Part shown: piece by piece, positions 1-6,595 of the stretch
Layout: each line of letters opens with the position of its first letter
How positions within the stretch are numbered: the stretch's first letter is position 1
NCBI GenBank assembly: GCA_027016965.1
Contig: JALURI010000208.1
Coordinates: forward strand, 1 to 8,837
DNA from: Geoglobus sp.
GTDB taxonomy: Archaea; Halobacteriota; Archaeoglobi; Archaeoglobales; Archaeoglobaceae
Reading direction: 5' to 3'
DNA length: 8,837 bases
The notes under the pieces: generated by a model
Database searches by the model: none
Seen by the model: only the letters and a program-made list of their open reading frames with translations
What the model was told of the DNA's origin: nothing
Translations under genes and position numbers: made by a program

Positions 1-1
1 T

Positions 2-61
2 ATAGCAGTGTGGGACAAGATAATGAATCTTGACAGATTTGATTTAAAATACAAATTCTGA
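2..61 (+). CDS. Possible C-terminal end of an unrecognised protein (partial)
   Basis: From base 2 this frame is open for 19 codons, reading IAVWDKIMNLDRFDLKYKF, and stops at TGA (59-61). The composition is protein-like, with mixed charged and hydrophobic residues and a basic-aromatic tail. The other two plus-strand frames close within about 33 bases. The beginning lies outside the window and I do not recognise the family. A T-rich stretch at 91-105 could serve as a transcription stop. The fragment is too short to exclude a chance open frame. Confidence 0.3.
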   Translation: MAVWDKIMNLDRFDLKYKF

Positions 62-333
62 GCAGTTGAACAACCCCCTACAATGTGAAATTTATTCATA
101 TTTTTCTGCCTGCAATCCACCATAGCCCGGCAGATAACATTCAATAAGAATCATATATGTAGTTCAGATCCCTAAAAATCACATGAGTGGGGAACATGGT
201 ATTCGCTGATATCTGTGCTTTAATTGCACTGAGTAACAGAAATGATAGAAATCACTCAAAGTCCACGGATTTGAAATTATGCCCTGAACTCCCTTATTTT
301 TGCCATATTCTTGGCGATCTGTAATCAGCATAT

Positions 334-388
334 CTTTTAATTCCACAACAATTAAATCCTTCAAAACAGATTCTCTTAAAATTAAAAG
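334..388. repeat. 9-bp inverted repeat around the likely operon promoter
   Basis: CTTTTAATT at 334-342 is the exact reverse complement of AATTAAAAG at 380-388, with a 37-nt spacer. The pair brackets the region where the promoter of the acyl-CoA dehydrogenase operon should lie. It could be a split operator for a repressor. The arms are pure AT except for one base, so chance is a real alternative. Confidence 0.25.
345..357 (+). promoter_or_regulatory. Candidate archaeal BRE/TATA element for the beta-oxidation operon
   Basis: The sequence ACAACAATTAAAT has a purine/A-rich BRE-like half followed by an AT-rich box. It lies about 50 nt before the ATG at 407, which would place transcription start near 380 and give a short leader. 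Another AT-rich stretch at 374-388 is too close to the start codon for a leader carrying a ribosome binding site. The assignment rests on spacing and composition only. Confidence 0.25.
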
Positions 389-393
389 CTCTG

Positions 394-401
394 AAAGGTG
401 A
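394..401 (+). promoter_or_regulatory. Ribosome binding site that fixes the acyl-CoA dehydrogenase start
   Basis: AAAGGTGA lies five bases before ATG 407 and complements the archaeal 16S rRNA tail. The in-frame GTG at 398 falls inside this site and therefore cannot use it, which favours 407 as the start. Confidence 0.7.
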
Positions 402-406
402 ATTTT

Positions 407-1564
407 ATGGACTTCAAACTCACAAAGGAGCAGGAGGAAATAAAAAAAGCAGCAAGAGAATTTGCTGAAAGGGAATTCACCCCGGAGCTTATTCAGAAGT
501 ATGATGGGGGAGAAGAATACCCAAGGGATGTCGTGAAAATGGCAAGAGATTTGGGGTTTTCAACAATAAAAATCCCTGAGGAGTATGGTGGAATGGGTCT
601 GAGCCTTTTTGAGGAGGTTCTTGTCACCGAGGAATTTTACAGCGTAAATCCAGGCATGGCAAACGCATGCCTGAGCTCAACATTTGGAACAGAGCTCATA
701 ACTTTGTTTGGCAATGAGGAGCAGAAGGAGAAATACCTCAGATGGATCACGGAAAGGCATGGAATCAGTGCCATGGCAAATACAGAGCCTGAAGCGGGAA
801 GCGATGCAGCTGGAATCAAAACGAAGATAGTCAGGGAAGGGGATGAGTGGGCCATAAACGGAACAAAAACTCTGATCACCAACGGAAGTGTGTGCGACTT
901 CGTTCTTGTGACGGGGAGGAGCTATCAGGGGAAGAAGAGGCACCATGGCATAACCTTTGCAATAGTTGAAAGCAAAATGAAGGGATTCAAGGCTAAAAAG
1001 ATAAGAAACAAGCTGGGAATGAGGGCAAGCGATACAGCAGAGATCTATTTTAAGGATGTCAGAGTTCCTGAAGAGAATATTCTCGGAGACCCCGGAAAGG
1101 GGTTTTACTATCTTATGGAGTTCTTCAACCACACGAGACCGAGAGTTGCAGCTCAGGCTGTTGGAATTGCAAGGGGAGCATTTGAGCTCACTTTGAAGTA
1201 TGTTAAGGAAAGAAAACAGTTTGGAATGCCCATAGCTAATTTCCAGCATACCCAGTTTAAAATTGCTGAGATGGCAACAAGGATACACGCTGCCAGACTT
1301 CTCGCCTACAATGCAGCATGGCAGTGCAGCATTGGAGAGAGGAGAATAGAACTCTCATCAATGGCAAAGTGGTATGCTGGGGAGACTGCTGTTTATGTTG
1401 CGGACTGGGCACTGCAGCTGCATGGAGGTTACGGTTACATAGGAGACTATCCTGCAGAGAGATTTTACAGGGATGCAAAGCTGATGGAGATATACGAGGG
1501 CACGAAGGAGATTCAGAAGCTGATTATAGCTAAGCATTATTTGAAAGGCTCTTTGAAAAGATAA
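407..1564 (+). CDS. Acyl-CoA dehydrogenase (FAD-dependent, short/medium-chain type)
   Basis: This cytoplasmic flavoprotein of 385 residues would catalyse alpha,beta-dehydrogenation of an acyl-CoA to the trans-2-enoyl-CoA, passing electrons to an electron-transfer flavoprotein. The length matches the family. The N-terminal helical domain covers about 1-115. The FAD/substrate signature TEPEAGSD is at 126-133 and the middle beta domain follows to about 225. The C-terminal helical domain carries the second signature at 337-358 (QLHGGYGY, then PAERFYRDAK). The catalytic base is Glu364 in IYEGT, the position used by short- and medium-chain enzymes, so the protein should be active. Chain-length preference cannot be read from sequence; a glutaryl- or branched-acyl-CoA substrate is possible. 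ATG 407 is preferred over GTG 398 because the ribosome binding site overlaps the latter. It is the first gene of a three-gene beta-oxidation operon. Confidence 0.95.
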   Translation: MDFKLTKEQEEIKKAAREFAEREFTPELIQKYDGGEEYPRDVVKMARDLGFSTIKIPEEYGGMGLSLFEEVLVTEEFYSVNPGMANACLSSTFGTELITLFGNEEQKEKYLRWITERHGISAMANTEPEAGSDAAGIKTKIVREGDEWAINGTKTLITNGSVCDFVLVTGRSYQGKKRHHGITFAIVESKMKGFKAKKIRNKLGMRASDTAEIYFKDVRVPEENILGDPGKGFYYLMEFFNHTRPRVAAQAVGIARGAFELTLKYVKERKQFGMPIANFQHTQFKIAEMATRIHAARLLAYNAAWQCSIGERRIELSSMAKWYAGETAVYVADWALQLHGGYGYIGDYPAERFYRDAKLMEIYEGTKEIQKLIIAKHYLKGSLKR

Positions 1565-1568
1565 TCAT

Positions 1569-1577
1569 GGAGGGGGA
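1569..1577 (+). promoter_or_regulatory. Ribosome binding site that decides the 3-hydroxyacyl-CoA dehydrogenase start
   Basis: GGAGGGGGA precedes ATGs at 1579 and 1582. The GGAGG core is eight bases from 1582, the same spacing as AGG to ATG in the gene before. The earlier in-frame ATG at 1567 has no ribosome binding site upstream and overlaps this one. Confidence 0.6.
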
Positions 1578-1581
1578 GATG

Positions 1582-2502
1582 ATGGAGATTGAAATGATCG
1601 GTGTTGTTGGATTTGGAGTCATGGGAACCCAGATAGCCCAGTTCTTTGCCCAGAAGGGCTTTGAGGTGATTGCCATTGATGTTGATGAGAGAAAACTTGA
1701 GATTGGGTTGAAGAGCATAGCAGAAGGAAGATTTGGACTGAAAAATCTGGTTGAGAGAGGTAAAATCAGTCAGGATGAGATGGAAGAAATTCTGAGCAGA
1801 ATAAAAACACACAGAAATTTTGAAGAGCTGAAAGACTGTGATCTTGTAATTGAGGCTGTATTTGAGGACTTGAACCTCAAACTGGATGTTTTGAACAGAG
1901 TTGACAGCATTGTAAGCGATGCGGTAATTGGTTCCAATACCTCCACAATAAGCATAACAAAACTGTCGAGGGCTGTTAGAAATCCAGAGAACTTTCTGGG
2001 AATTCACTTCTTCAATCCTGCCCACATTCAAAAACTGGTTGAGCTTGTCAGGGGATTGCTGACAGACGATGAACTTCTCCAGTCGATGAGGGAGCTATTC
2101 ATCAACCTCGAAAAGGTTCCGATTCTTGTAAACGACTCTCCTGGGTTTGCGACAAGCAGACTTGGACTGGTTCTCGGGAGGGAGGCAATTCTGATGGTTC
2201 AGGAAGGTGTTGCAACACCACAGGACATAGACATTGGAATGATGCTTGGATATGGTTATGCTATGGGCCCTCTTGAGACTGGAGATCTGGTTGGACTTGA
2301 CACAAGATTGAATGCATTGAAAGCCATGCATGAGGCAACTGGCGAGGAAAGATGGGCACCTCCAAAACTGCTTGTTCAGCTTGTTGATGCAGGCTATCTT
2401 GGAGATCCAGAGATAAAACCTGAAAGCAAAGGAGGAATTTACGAGTTCTTCGGGCAGGAAAAAGCCAGCCATGTCTTGAGAAAAATGGACATTAGGAGGT
2501 GA
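1582..2502 (+). CDS. 3-hydroxyacyl-CoA dehydrogenase (NAD-binding, HBD type)
   Basis: A single-function enzyme of 306 residues that would oxidise L-3-hydroxyacyl-CoA to 3-ketoacyl-CoA with NAD+. The Rossmann fold begins with GFGVMG at 10-15, and Asp33 ends the second strand, as expected for NAD preference. SNTSTISI at 118-125 and HFFNPA at 142-147 provide the conserved Ser and catalytic His142; Glu154 is the probable dyad partner. The C-terminal helical domain starts at NDSPGFATSR (184-193). Where the human enzyme has Asn208 this one has Ser192; my recollection is that this variant is common in one prokaryotic subfamily. The C-terminal GYLG..SKGGIYEF segment is longer than the usual GRKSGRGFY form. 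ATG 1582 is chosen by ribosome-binding-site spacing, with 1567, 1579 and 1594 as alternatives. The gap to the previous stop is 17 nt, and its own TGA lies inside the next gene's ribosome binding site. Confidence 0.93.
   Translation: MEIEMIGVVGFGVMGTQIAQFFAQKGFEVIAIDVDERKLEIGLKSIAEGRFGLKNLVERGKISQDEMEEILSRIKTHRNFEELKDCDLVIEAVFEDLNLKLDVLNRVDSIVSDAVIGSNTSTISITKLSRAVRNPENFLGIHFFNPAHIQKLVELVRGLLTDDELLQSMRELFINLEKVPILVNDSPGFATSRLGLVLGREAILMVQEGVATPQDIDIGMMLGYGYAMGPLETGDLVGLDTRLNALKAMHEATGEERWAPPKLLVQLVDAGYLGDPEIKPESKGGIYEFFGQEKASHVLRKMDIRR
2494..2502 (+). promoter_or_regulatory. Ribosome binding site overlapping a stop codon
   Basis: AGGAGGTGA is a near-perfect match to the archaeal anti-Shine-Dalgarno sequence. 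Its last three bases are the TGA of the upstream dehydrogenase. It supports the GTG start at 2507, four bases on, and suggests translational coupling. Confidence 0.8.
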
Positions 2503-2506
2503 AATT

Positions 2507-3277
2507 GTGGAGAGAATTGTGCTTGAATATCCTGAGAGGGATATTGCTCTGATCGCATTGAACCGTCCTGACAAACTCAACGCCCTTGACACGAAAACAA
2601 GGATGGAGATAAGCGATGCCATTGATGAAATTGAGGAGAGAGCGAGAGTTCTGATAATAACGGGAAAGGGAAAGGCTTTTGCAGCAGGGGCAGATATAAA
2701 CGAACTATCCAGAAGGACGCCATTTGAGTACATAAAGCTTTCAAAGTATGGAACATGGCTGAACAACAGAATAGAAAACCTTGAAATTCCTGTTATCGCT
2801 GGAATAAATGGATACGCTCTGGGCGGAGGTTGCGAGCTTGTGATGGCTTGTGACATAAGGATAGCAAGTGAAAAGGCGAGATTTGGACAGCCTGAGCTCA
2901 ATCTCGGCATAATGCCAGGTGTTGGAGCAACTCAGAGGCTTCCAAGACTTGTTGGTCTTGGAATGGCAAAGAAACTCATCTTTACGGGAGAGATAATAGA
3001 TGCTCAGGAGGCTTTGAGAATAGGACTCGTTGAGGAGGTTGTGGAGCATGAAAGGCTGATGGAGAGGTGCTTTGAAATTGCGAGAAAGATTGCAGAGAAG
3101 CCACCTCTTGCCATAAAAATGGTGAAGAGAGCCTTAAATGCCACAAGAACCATGGGTCTTGAGGATGGATTGAGGTATGAGGTTGCTCTGGCAAGCCTTC
3201 TCTTCTCAACCGAGGATGCAAAAGAGGGTCTGAGAGCGTTTCTGGAGAAGAGGGAGCCTGAGTTCAAGGGAAAATAG
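2507..3277 (+). CDS. Enoyl-CoA hydratase (crotonase family)
   Basis: A 256-residue cytoplasmic enzyme that would add water to trans-2-enoyl-CoA to give 3-hydroxyacyl-CoA, the step between the two dehydrogenases encoded upstream. The length fits the crotonase family. The oxyanion-hole and CoA-binding segment KAFAAGADI is at 56-64. The active-site loop GYALGGGCEL is at 102-111 and GQPELNLGIMPGVGATQRL at 127-145. Both catalytic acids of true hydratases are present, Glu110 and Glu130. This argues for a hydratase rather than an isomerase or other crotonase relative, although a related dehydratase role (for example on 3-hydroxypropionyl-CoA) cannot be excluded. The C-terminal helical region ends in a lysine-rich tail. 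The GTG start has a very strong ribosome binding site. It is the last gene of the operon; its TAG stop lies within the terminator hairpin. Confidence 0.94.
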   Translation: MERIVLEYPERDIALIALNRPDKLNALDTKTRMEISDAIDEIEERARVLIITGKGKAFAAGADINELSRRTPFEYIKLSKYGTWLNNRIENLEIPVIAGINGYALGGGCELVMACDIRIASEKARFGQPELNLGIMPGVGATQRLPRLVGLGMAKKLIFTGEIIDAQEALRIGLVEEVVEHERLMERCFEIARKIAEKPPLAIKMVKRALNATRTMGLEDGLRYEVALASLLFSTEDAKEGLRAFLEKREPEFKGK

Positions 3278-3294
3278 TATCTCCACTATTTTTT
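3271..3294. terminator. Bidirectional terminator-like hairpin between convergent operons
   Basis: AAAATAGT (3271-3278) and ACTATTTT (3285-3292) form a perfect 8-bp inverted repeat with a 6-nt loop. On the plus strand the second arm runs into T6 at 3289-3294. The TAG stop of the plus-strand hydratase (3275-3277) and the TAG stop of the minus-strand lipoprotein (3288-3286) each fall within one arm. The stem is AT-rich and weak; archaeal termination relies mainly on T-runs, so the oligo-T may matter more than the hairpin. Confidence 0.55.
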
Positions 3295-4323
3295 GCTGTA
3301 GTCATGGATTATTTCTGAAAGCTCCTCAAGTGCATAGACAAGCCTGTATGATGGCCTTGAAATTATGTCTGAATCAATCATGTAAACCCTGCCCTCTTTG
3401 ACTGCCTTAACATCTTTGAGCTCGCTGATTGCCCACCTGTAGAGTATATCATCCTCACCACCCATCCCTGTACCGCTGTTAACCACAATTATGTCAGGAT
3501 TTCTTGCAAGAAAATCCTCTATGCTGACTATTTTCCAGCCTTCCAGGTCTTCAAAGGCATTCTCACCACCAGCAATTTCTATCAGCTCATCAATGAATGT
3601 ATCTTTTCCGCTCACCCACACTGGATCGTGCCAGAGGACATGGACAATCTTGGGCTTTGAGCTGATGTTTGAGGCTTTTCTTTTCGCCTCCTCTATCTTG
3701 ACCTCCATCATCTCGACAAGCTTTGTGGCATTCTCCTCCTTTCCGGTTATTCTTCCAAGCAGCATTATGTTATCCATAACATCGCTGAGATTTTTCGGAT
3801 TGAGTGCCACAACCTTAATGCCGTATTCTCTGAGAATCTCAATTGTTTCCTTCCCGTTTCCGTAGGCAGCAACAACCAGATCCGGATTAAGGGCAAGAAC
3901 TCTCTCTATGTTTACGGTGGAATATCCTCCAATCTTGGTTTTCCTTATCGCCTCTTCTGGATAGTTACAATAATCTGTAACGCCAACAACTCTGTTTCCA
4001 AGTCCCAGCGCAAAGAGAATTTCGGTGTTGCTTGGAGCCAGAGAAACTATTCTTTTTGGGGTTTCATTGAAAACAACCTCATATCCAAAATCATCAACAA
4101 TTTTGATTTTCTGGGTACTGTTCTCACTTTCTCTATTGGGTTTGGCTGGGCTTTCATTTAACCTCTCATGCCATTTTTCAGGAGATGAGTAGGAAGTGGT
4201 TTTGCCCTCACCTGAGGGTATTGATTGATTCCCAGACTTATGCTGTTCATTCAAGGTATTTACACATCCCAGTGCAATTGCAGAAACCAGAAAAATTGAA
4301 ATAAGAAAGAATTCCTTTTTCAT
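3286..4323 (-). CDS. BtuF-like periplasmic-binding lipoprotein of an ABC transporter (probable corrinoid binding)
   Basis: A 345-residue membrane-anchored solute receptor that would deliver a ligand to an ABC importer. The N-terminus MKKEFFLISI continues into a hydrophobic segment and a lipobox ending IALGC, with Cys20 the lipidated residue. Residues 21-72 form a Ser/Asn/Lys/Glu-rich linker. From about 73 to 345 there is a Fe/B12 periplasmic-binding fold (Peripla_BP_2): RIVSLAPSNTEILFALG at 91-107 and the following GVTDYCNYPEEA are close in pattern to BtuF. VLALNPDLVV at 142-151 and FLARNPDIIVV at 271-281 end each lobe's core. A siderophore or heme receptor is the main alternative. ATG 4323 follows a GGAGG core by five bases and overlaps the previous TGA (TGATG); GTG 4335 would extend it by four residues. 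No permease or ATPase gene follows, because the next gene is convergent. Confidence 0.88.
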   Translation of the reverse strand: MKKEFFLISIFLVSAIALGCVNTLNEQHKSGNQSIPSGEGKTTSYSSPEKWHERLNESPAKPNRESENSTQKIKIVDDFGYEVVFNETPKRIVSLAPSNTEILFALGLGNRVVGVTDYCNYPEEAIRKTKIGGYSTVNIERVLALNPDLVVAAYGNGKETIEILREYGIKVVALNPKNLSDVMDNIMLLGRITGKEENATKLVEMMEVKIEEAKRKASNISSKPKIVHVLWHDPVWVSGKDTFIDELIEIAGGENAFEDLEGWKIVSIEDFLARNPDIIVVNSGTGMGGEDDILYRWAISELKDVKAVKEGRVYMIDSDIISRPSYRLVYALEELSEIIHDYSKK

Positions 4324-4333
4324 CATCTCCTCC
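4323..4333 (-). promoter_or_regulatory. TGATG stop-start overlap and ribosome binding site before the BtuF-like gene
   Basis: On the minus strand a GGAGG core (4333-4329) precedes ATGATG. The TGA of the upstream gene (4325-4323) shares its A with ATG 4323. Ribosomes ending the surface protein could restart directly on the lipoprotein. Confidence 0.6.
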
Positions 4334-6584
4334 ACCGGAATGCAAGTATAAGTGCCAGCATCGCTCCAAGAATTTCAAATCCCGGAATTCCTGACGGCTT
4401 TTCAGAAGGGGCTCTGGTCTCAGGCTTCTCATCTGTTCTTGCTTCCTCAGTCACCACAGCTTTGGGCGTCTTTGTGAGTTCTGGAGTTGGTGTTGGCAGT
4501 TGTGTCTTTGATGGAGCTGGCTTTTCGGTTAAATCGGTCAGATTCACCTCTCCGTAAATGTACTCTGGCTTTACTGGATTTGGCTTTCCGAGCAGAGCCA
4601 TTATTGCAGAGACAGTCATGTATCCCGGATTGGATGTCTGAACAGATGTGTACCTGAAGTACCCCTCCTCAGCCTGGAGACTGAGCAGATGATCGACGAC
4701 GCTTATGTTGTTTTTCTTCCACTCCCTTGGATTTTCTCCTGCAGCAACTAATGCCTGAATTGCCCATGCATCGCTGGCAGCGTTTGATGAAGAATTGCCA
4801 AAATACCTGAACCCTCCATCTTCGTTCTGTCCAGTTTTCAGATAATCCAAGGCTCTTTGTATAACCTCAGAGTCCTTTGACTCTCCTGCATAGATCAAAG
4901 CCTGTATTGCTGCTGCAGTATCATCGTAATCGCTCTTCTCTCCAGCAGCCCAGGCAAATCCACCATCCTCGTTCTGCTGAGCCTTAAGCCATTCAGCAGA
5001 TTTGGTCACATTCTCTCCAGATGCCTTTAATGCCATGATTCCCCATATCGTTGTGTATATGAAGTCCCCTATCTGTCCATCCTCCTTGACCTTACCCTTC
5101 AGCATTGAAACCAAATCAATTCCACTGAAGTTCCTTGGATTTTCATCTGCTGCAGTTATAGCAAGAATCGTTCTTGCAATGTCTGCAGTGCCCATCTTTC
5201 CGAGAGATGAGTTCAGGTTGTTTCTGAGGTAGTCAACCGGAGAGTTACCATTCCTGATCCATCTATGGGGATCTTGCTTTGATGCGGCGAGAGCCATTAT
5301 TGCCCATGATGTTTTGGAGATGCTGCTCTCCTCACCCGGATTTGCAAATCCACCATCATCATTCTGAATTGTTTTCAGCCACTGCAGGGCTTTGATTATC
5401 GGCTCATCTGTGACATTAAGCGGGAAATCACTCCACTTTGAAACTATGGCAAAGGTGCTGGAGCTCGAAACTTCAGCAGAGAAGTGGTAGTAACCCCTGT
5501 CCTCCCACAAATACTCTGTTGGAAGTTCCACCCATTTACCTGTGAATTTCATCAGCACAACACTATCTCTATTCACACTTTTATCGGTTCTGAAGACTAT
5601 TTCAAAATATTCTGCACCTCTAACCTCAAGATTGAATGTGCTCAGGATCTTTCCGTAGATTGCTCCGATTTCATCTTCCTCTCCCACCTCTATTTGCAGG
5701 GTATCATTTTCTGCTCTGGCTTTTAGCGAAATCAGTGAAAACATAGCTGAAATGTTCTCTGGGAAATACACAACCACCTCCTCTCCAATCTCTGCAGACA
5801 CATTCTTAACAAATATATGTTTGCTGATCTCACCTGTTAGATCAGTTTGATTGTCTTCAGCTCCCATGGCTCCACCTGCCGGTATCTGCTTTTCAGCGAA
5901 CTTCACGTACACTCTCAAAATCATGGGAGATGTTTCAGGTGTTTCATCCATGCTTCTTGAGAAGTACCAAACAACCTCATCGCCCTCATTCACGATGTAC
6001 TCATGAGCTCCAACCATCGGTGTGTTTCCGTTCACCTGGTACATCCAGCCTGACATTTCCCCATCACTTTTCTCGCACTTGCTAGCTATGCATGACACAA
6101 ATGGTCCCCAGTCTGTTTCCTTTACGGTAAAGCTGAAACCACTCTGCTGAGATGCTGCTTTAAGAGCGCCCATTGCAGTTCTCCACTCAACTGTGTAGGT
6201 TTTGCCAGAGGAGGCTATTACGGTGAATGAACCTTCAGGCAGGTACACCGTTCCTGAATAGTAGACGCTGAATCTTTCACCACCAGTCTCTTCAGTTTCC
6301 CTTTCTGTTATCTGGATGCTCCTCTTCACGATTCCCTCATCTGTTCTTACTTCAATGTTCAGATTTCCGGTAATGTGAGGTATAAACCTGACCTCCTTTC
6401 CGTATGTGAAAACGGGTGTTCCGTTGTTCATCCTGAATATCACGTATGAATCTCTGTCCAAGGTAACCGTGACAGGCTCATTCACATAACCACCGCTGAC
6501 ATCCACAACTATGCCAAGGGATGGGACTGGTGCAAGGAGGAAAAGGATAATGGAAAACAGAAGAAAAGCAGCAGGCTTTTTCAT
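4323..6584 (-). CDS. Surface-anchored DUF4430 / prenyltransferase-like repeat protein with PGF-CTERM signal
   Basis: A 753-residue exported protein. The signal peptide covers about 1-24. A small beta region is followed by a DUF4430 (transcobalamin C-terminal-like) domain at about 120-210, with the hallmark SGWMYQVNG at 178-186 and NEGDEVVWYFS at 199-209. C165 and C170 could form a disulfide. Residues 255-382 match the PGF-pre-PGF pattern (GKWVELPTEY, then STFAIV). Residues 395-668 hold six alpha-hairpin repeats of the squalene-cyclase/prenyltransferase type, several with QNxDGGF (407-413, 537-543, 586-592), enough for one alpha6/alpha6 barrel. A Pro/Thr/Glu linker leads to GIPGFE at 732-737, a hydrophobic stretch and RWRR: a PGF-CTERM signal for archaeosortase. 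There are twelve N-X-S/T sequons. No terpene-cyclase DXDD motif is seen, so enzymatic activity is unlikely. A ligand-capture role, possibly for corrinoids, is inferred from resemblance to intrinsic factor and the BtuF-like neighbour. Confidence 0.9.
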   Translation of the reverse strand: MKKPAAFLLFSIILFLLAPVPSLGIVVDVSGGYVNEPVTVTLDRDSYVIFRMNNGTPVFTYGKEVRFIPHITGNLNIEVRTDEGIVKRSIQITERETEETGGERFSVYYSGTVYLPEGSFTVIASSGKTYTVEWRTAMGALKAASQQSGFSFTVKETDWGPFVSCIASKCEKSDGEMSGWMYQVNGNTPMVGAHEYIVNEGDEVVWYFSRSMDETPETSPMILRVYVKFAEKQIPAGGAMGAEDNQTDLTGEISKHIFVKNVSAEIGEEVVVYFPENISAMFSLISLKARAENDTLQIEVGEEDEIGAIYGKILSTFNLEVRGAEYFEIVFRTDKSVNRDSVVLMKFTGKWVELPTEYLWEDRGYYHFSAEVSSSSTFAIVSKWSDFPLNVTDEPIIKALQWLKTIQNDDGGFANPGEESSISKTSWAIMALAASKQDPHRWIRNGNSPVDYLRNNLNSSLGKMGTADIARTILAITAADENPRNFSGIDLVSMLKGKVKEDGQIGDFIYTTIWGIMALKASGENVTKSAEWLKAQQNEDGGFAWAAGEKSDYDDTAAAIQALIYAGESKDSEVIQRALDYLKTGQNEDGGFRYFGNSSSNAASDAWAIQALVAAGENPREWKKNNISVVDHLLSLQAEEGYFRYTSVQTSNPGYMTVSAIMALLGKPNPVKPEYIYGEVNLTDLTEKPAPSKTQLPTPTPELTKTPKAVVTEEARTDEKPETRAPSEKPSGIPGFEILGAMLALILAFRWRR

Positions 6585-6595
6585 CACCTCACCTC
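6584..6595 (-). promoter_or_regulatory. TGATG stop-start overlap and ribosome binding site before the surface-protein gene
   Basis: The minus strand reads GAGGTGA (6595-6589) four bases before ATG 6584. The TGA of the propeller gene (6586-6584) overlaps that ATG by one base. The in-frame GTG at 6587 lies too close to the ribosome binding site to be the preferred start. Confidence 0.65.

Larger units (their letters stand above)
62..397. other. Intergenic region upstream of the beta-oxidation operon
   Basis: About 340 bases without a convincing gene. The sequence is AT-rich, with a T-rich tract at 91-105 that could end transcription of a gene entering from the left. The promoter of the beta-oxidation operon should lie near its right end. 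A minus-strand open frame at 179-364 begins with TTG, has no good ribosome binding site and resembles nothing I know, so I do not call it. I see no tRNA, CRISPR repeats or insertion-sequence ends here. Confidence 0.6.

Noticed and set aside
1..25. Resemblance of TATAGCAGTGTGGGACAAG at the left edge to the insertion-sequence end TATAGTGTTCGACATAA at the right
   Set aside because: The match needs a gap and several mismatches, and the left sequence also reads as the end of a protein; too weak to call a second element end.
179..364. 61-codon minus-strand open frame upstream of the acyl-CoA dehydrogenase
   Set aside because: It has a TTG start, no ribosome binding site, no recognisable domain, and overlaps the region expected to hold the operon promoter.
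677..1288. 203-codon minus-strand open frame inside the acyl-CoA dehydrogenase gene
   Set aside because: It is antisense to a gene with complete family motifs; its Cys/Ser-rich translation looks like an antisense shadow.
2095..2910. 271-codon minus-strand open frame across the two downstream beta-oxidation genes
   Set aside because: It spans two well-supported plus-strand genes, has a low-complexity Ser/Phe/Leu-rich translation and shows no domain.
4323..5440. Squalene/hopene cyclase or prenyltransferase enzyme
   Set aside because: The repeats share the fold, but no DXDD motif is visible, only six hairpins are present, and the protein is exported and anchored at the surface.
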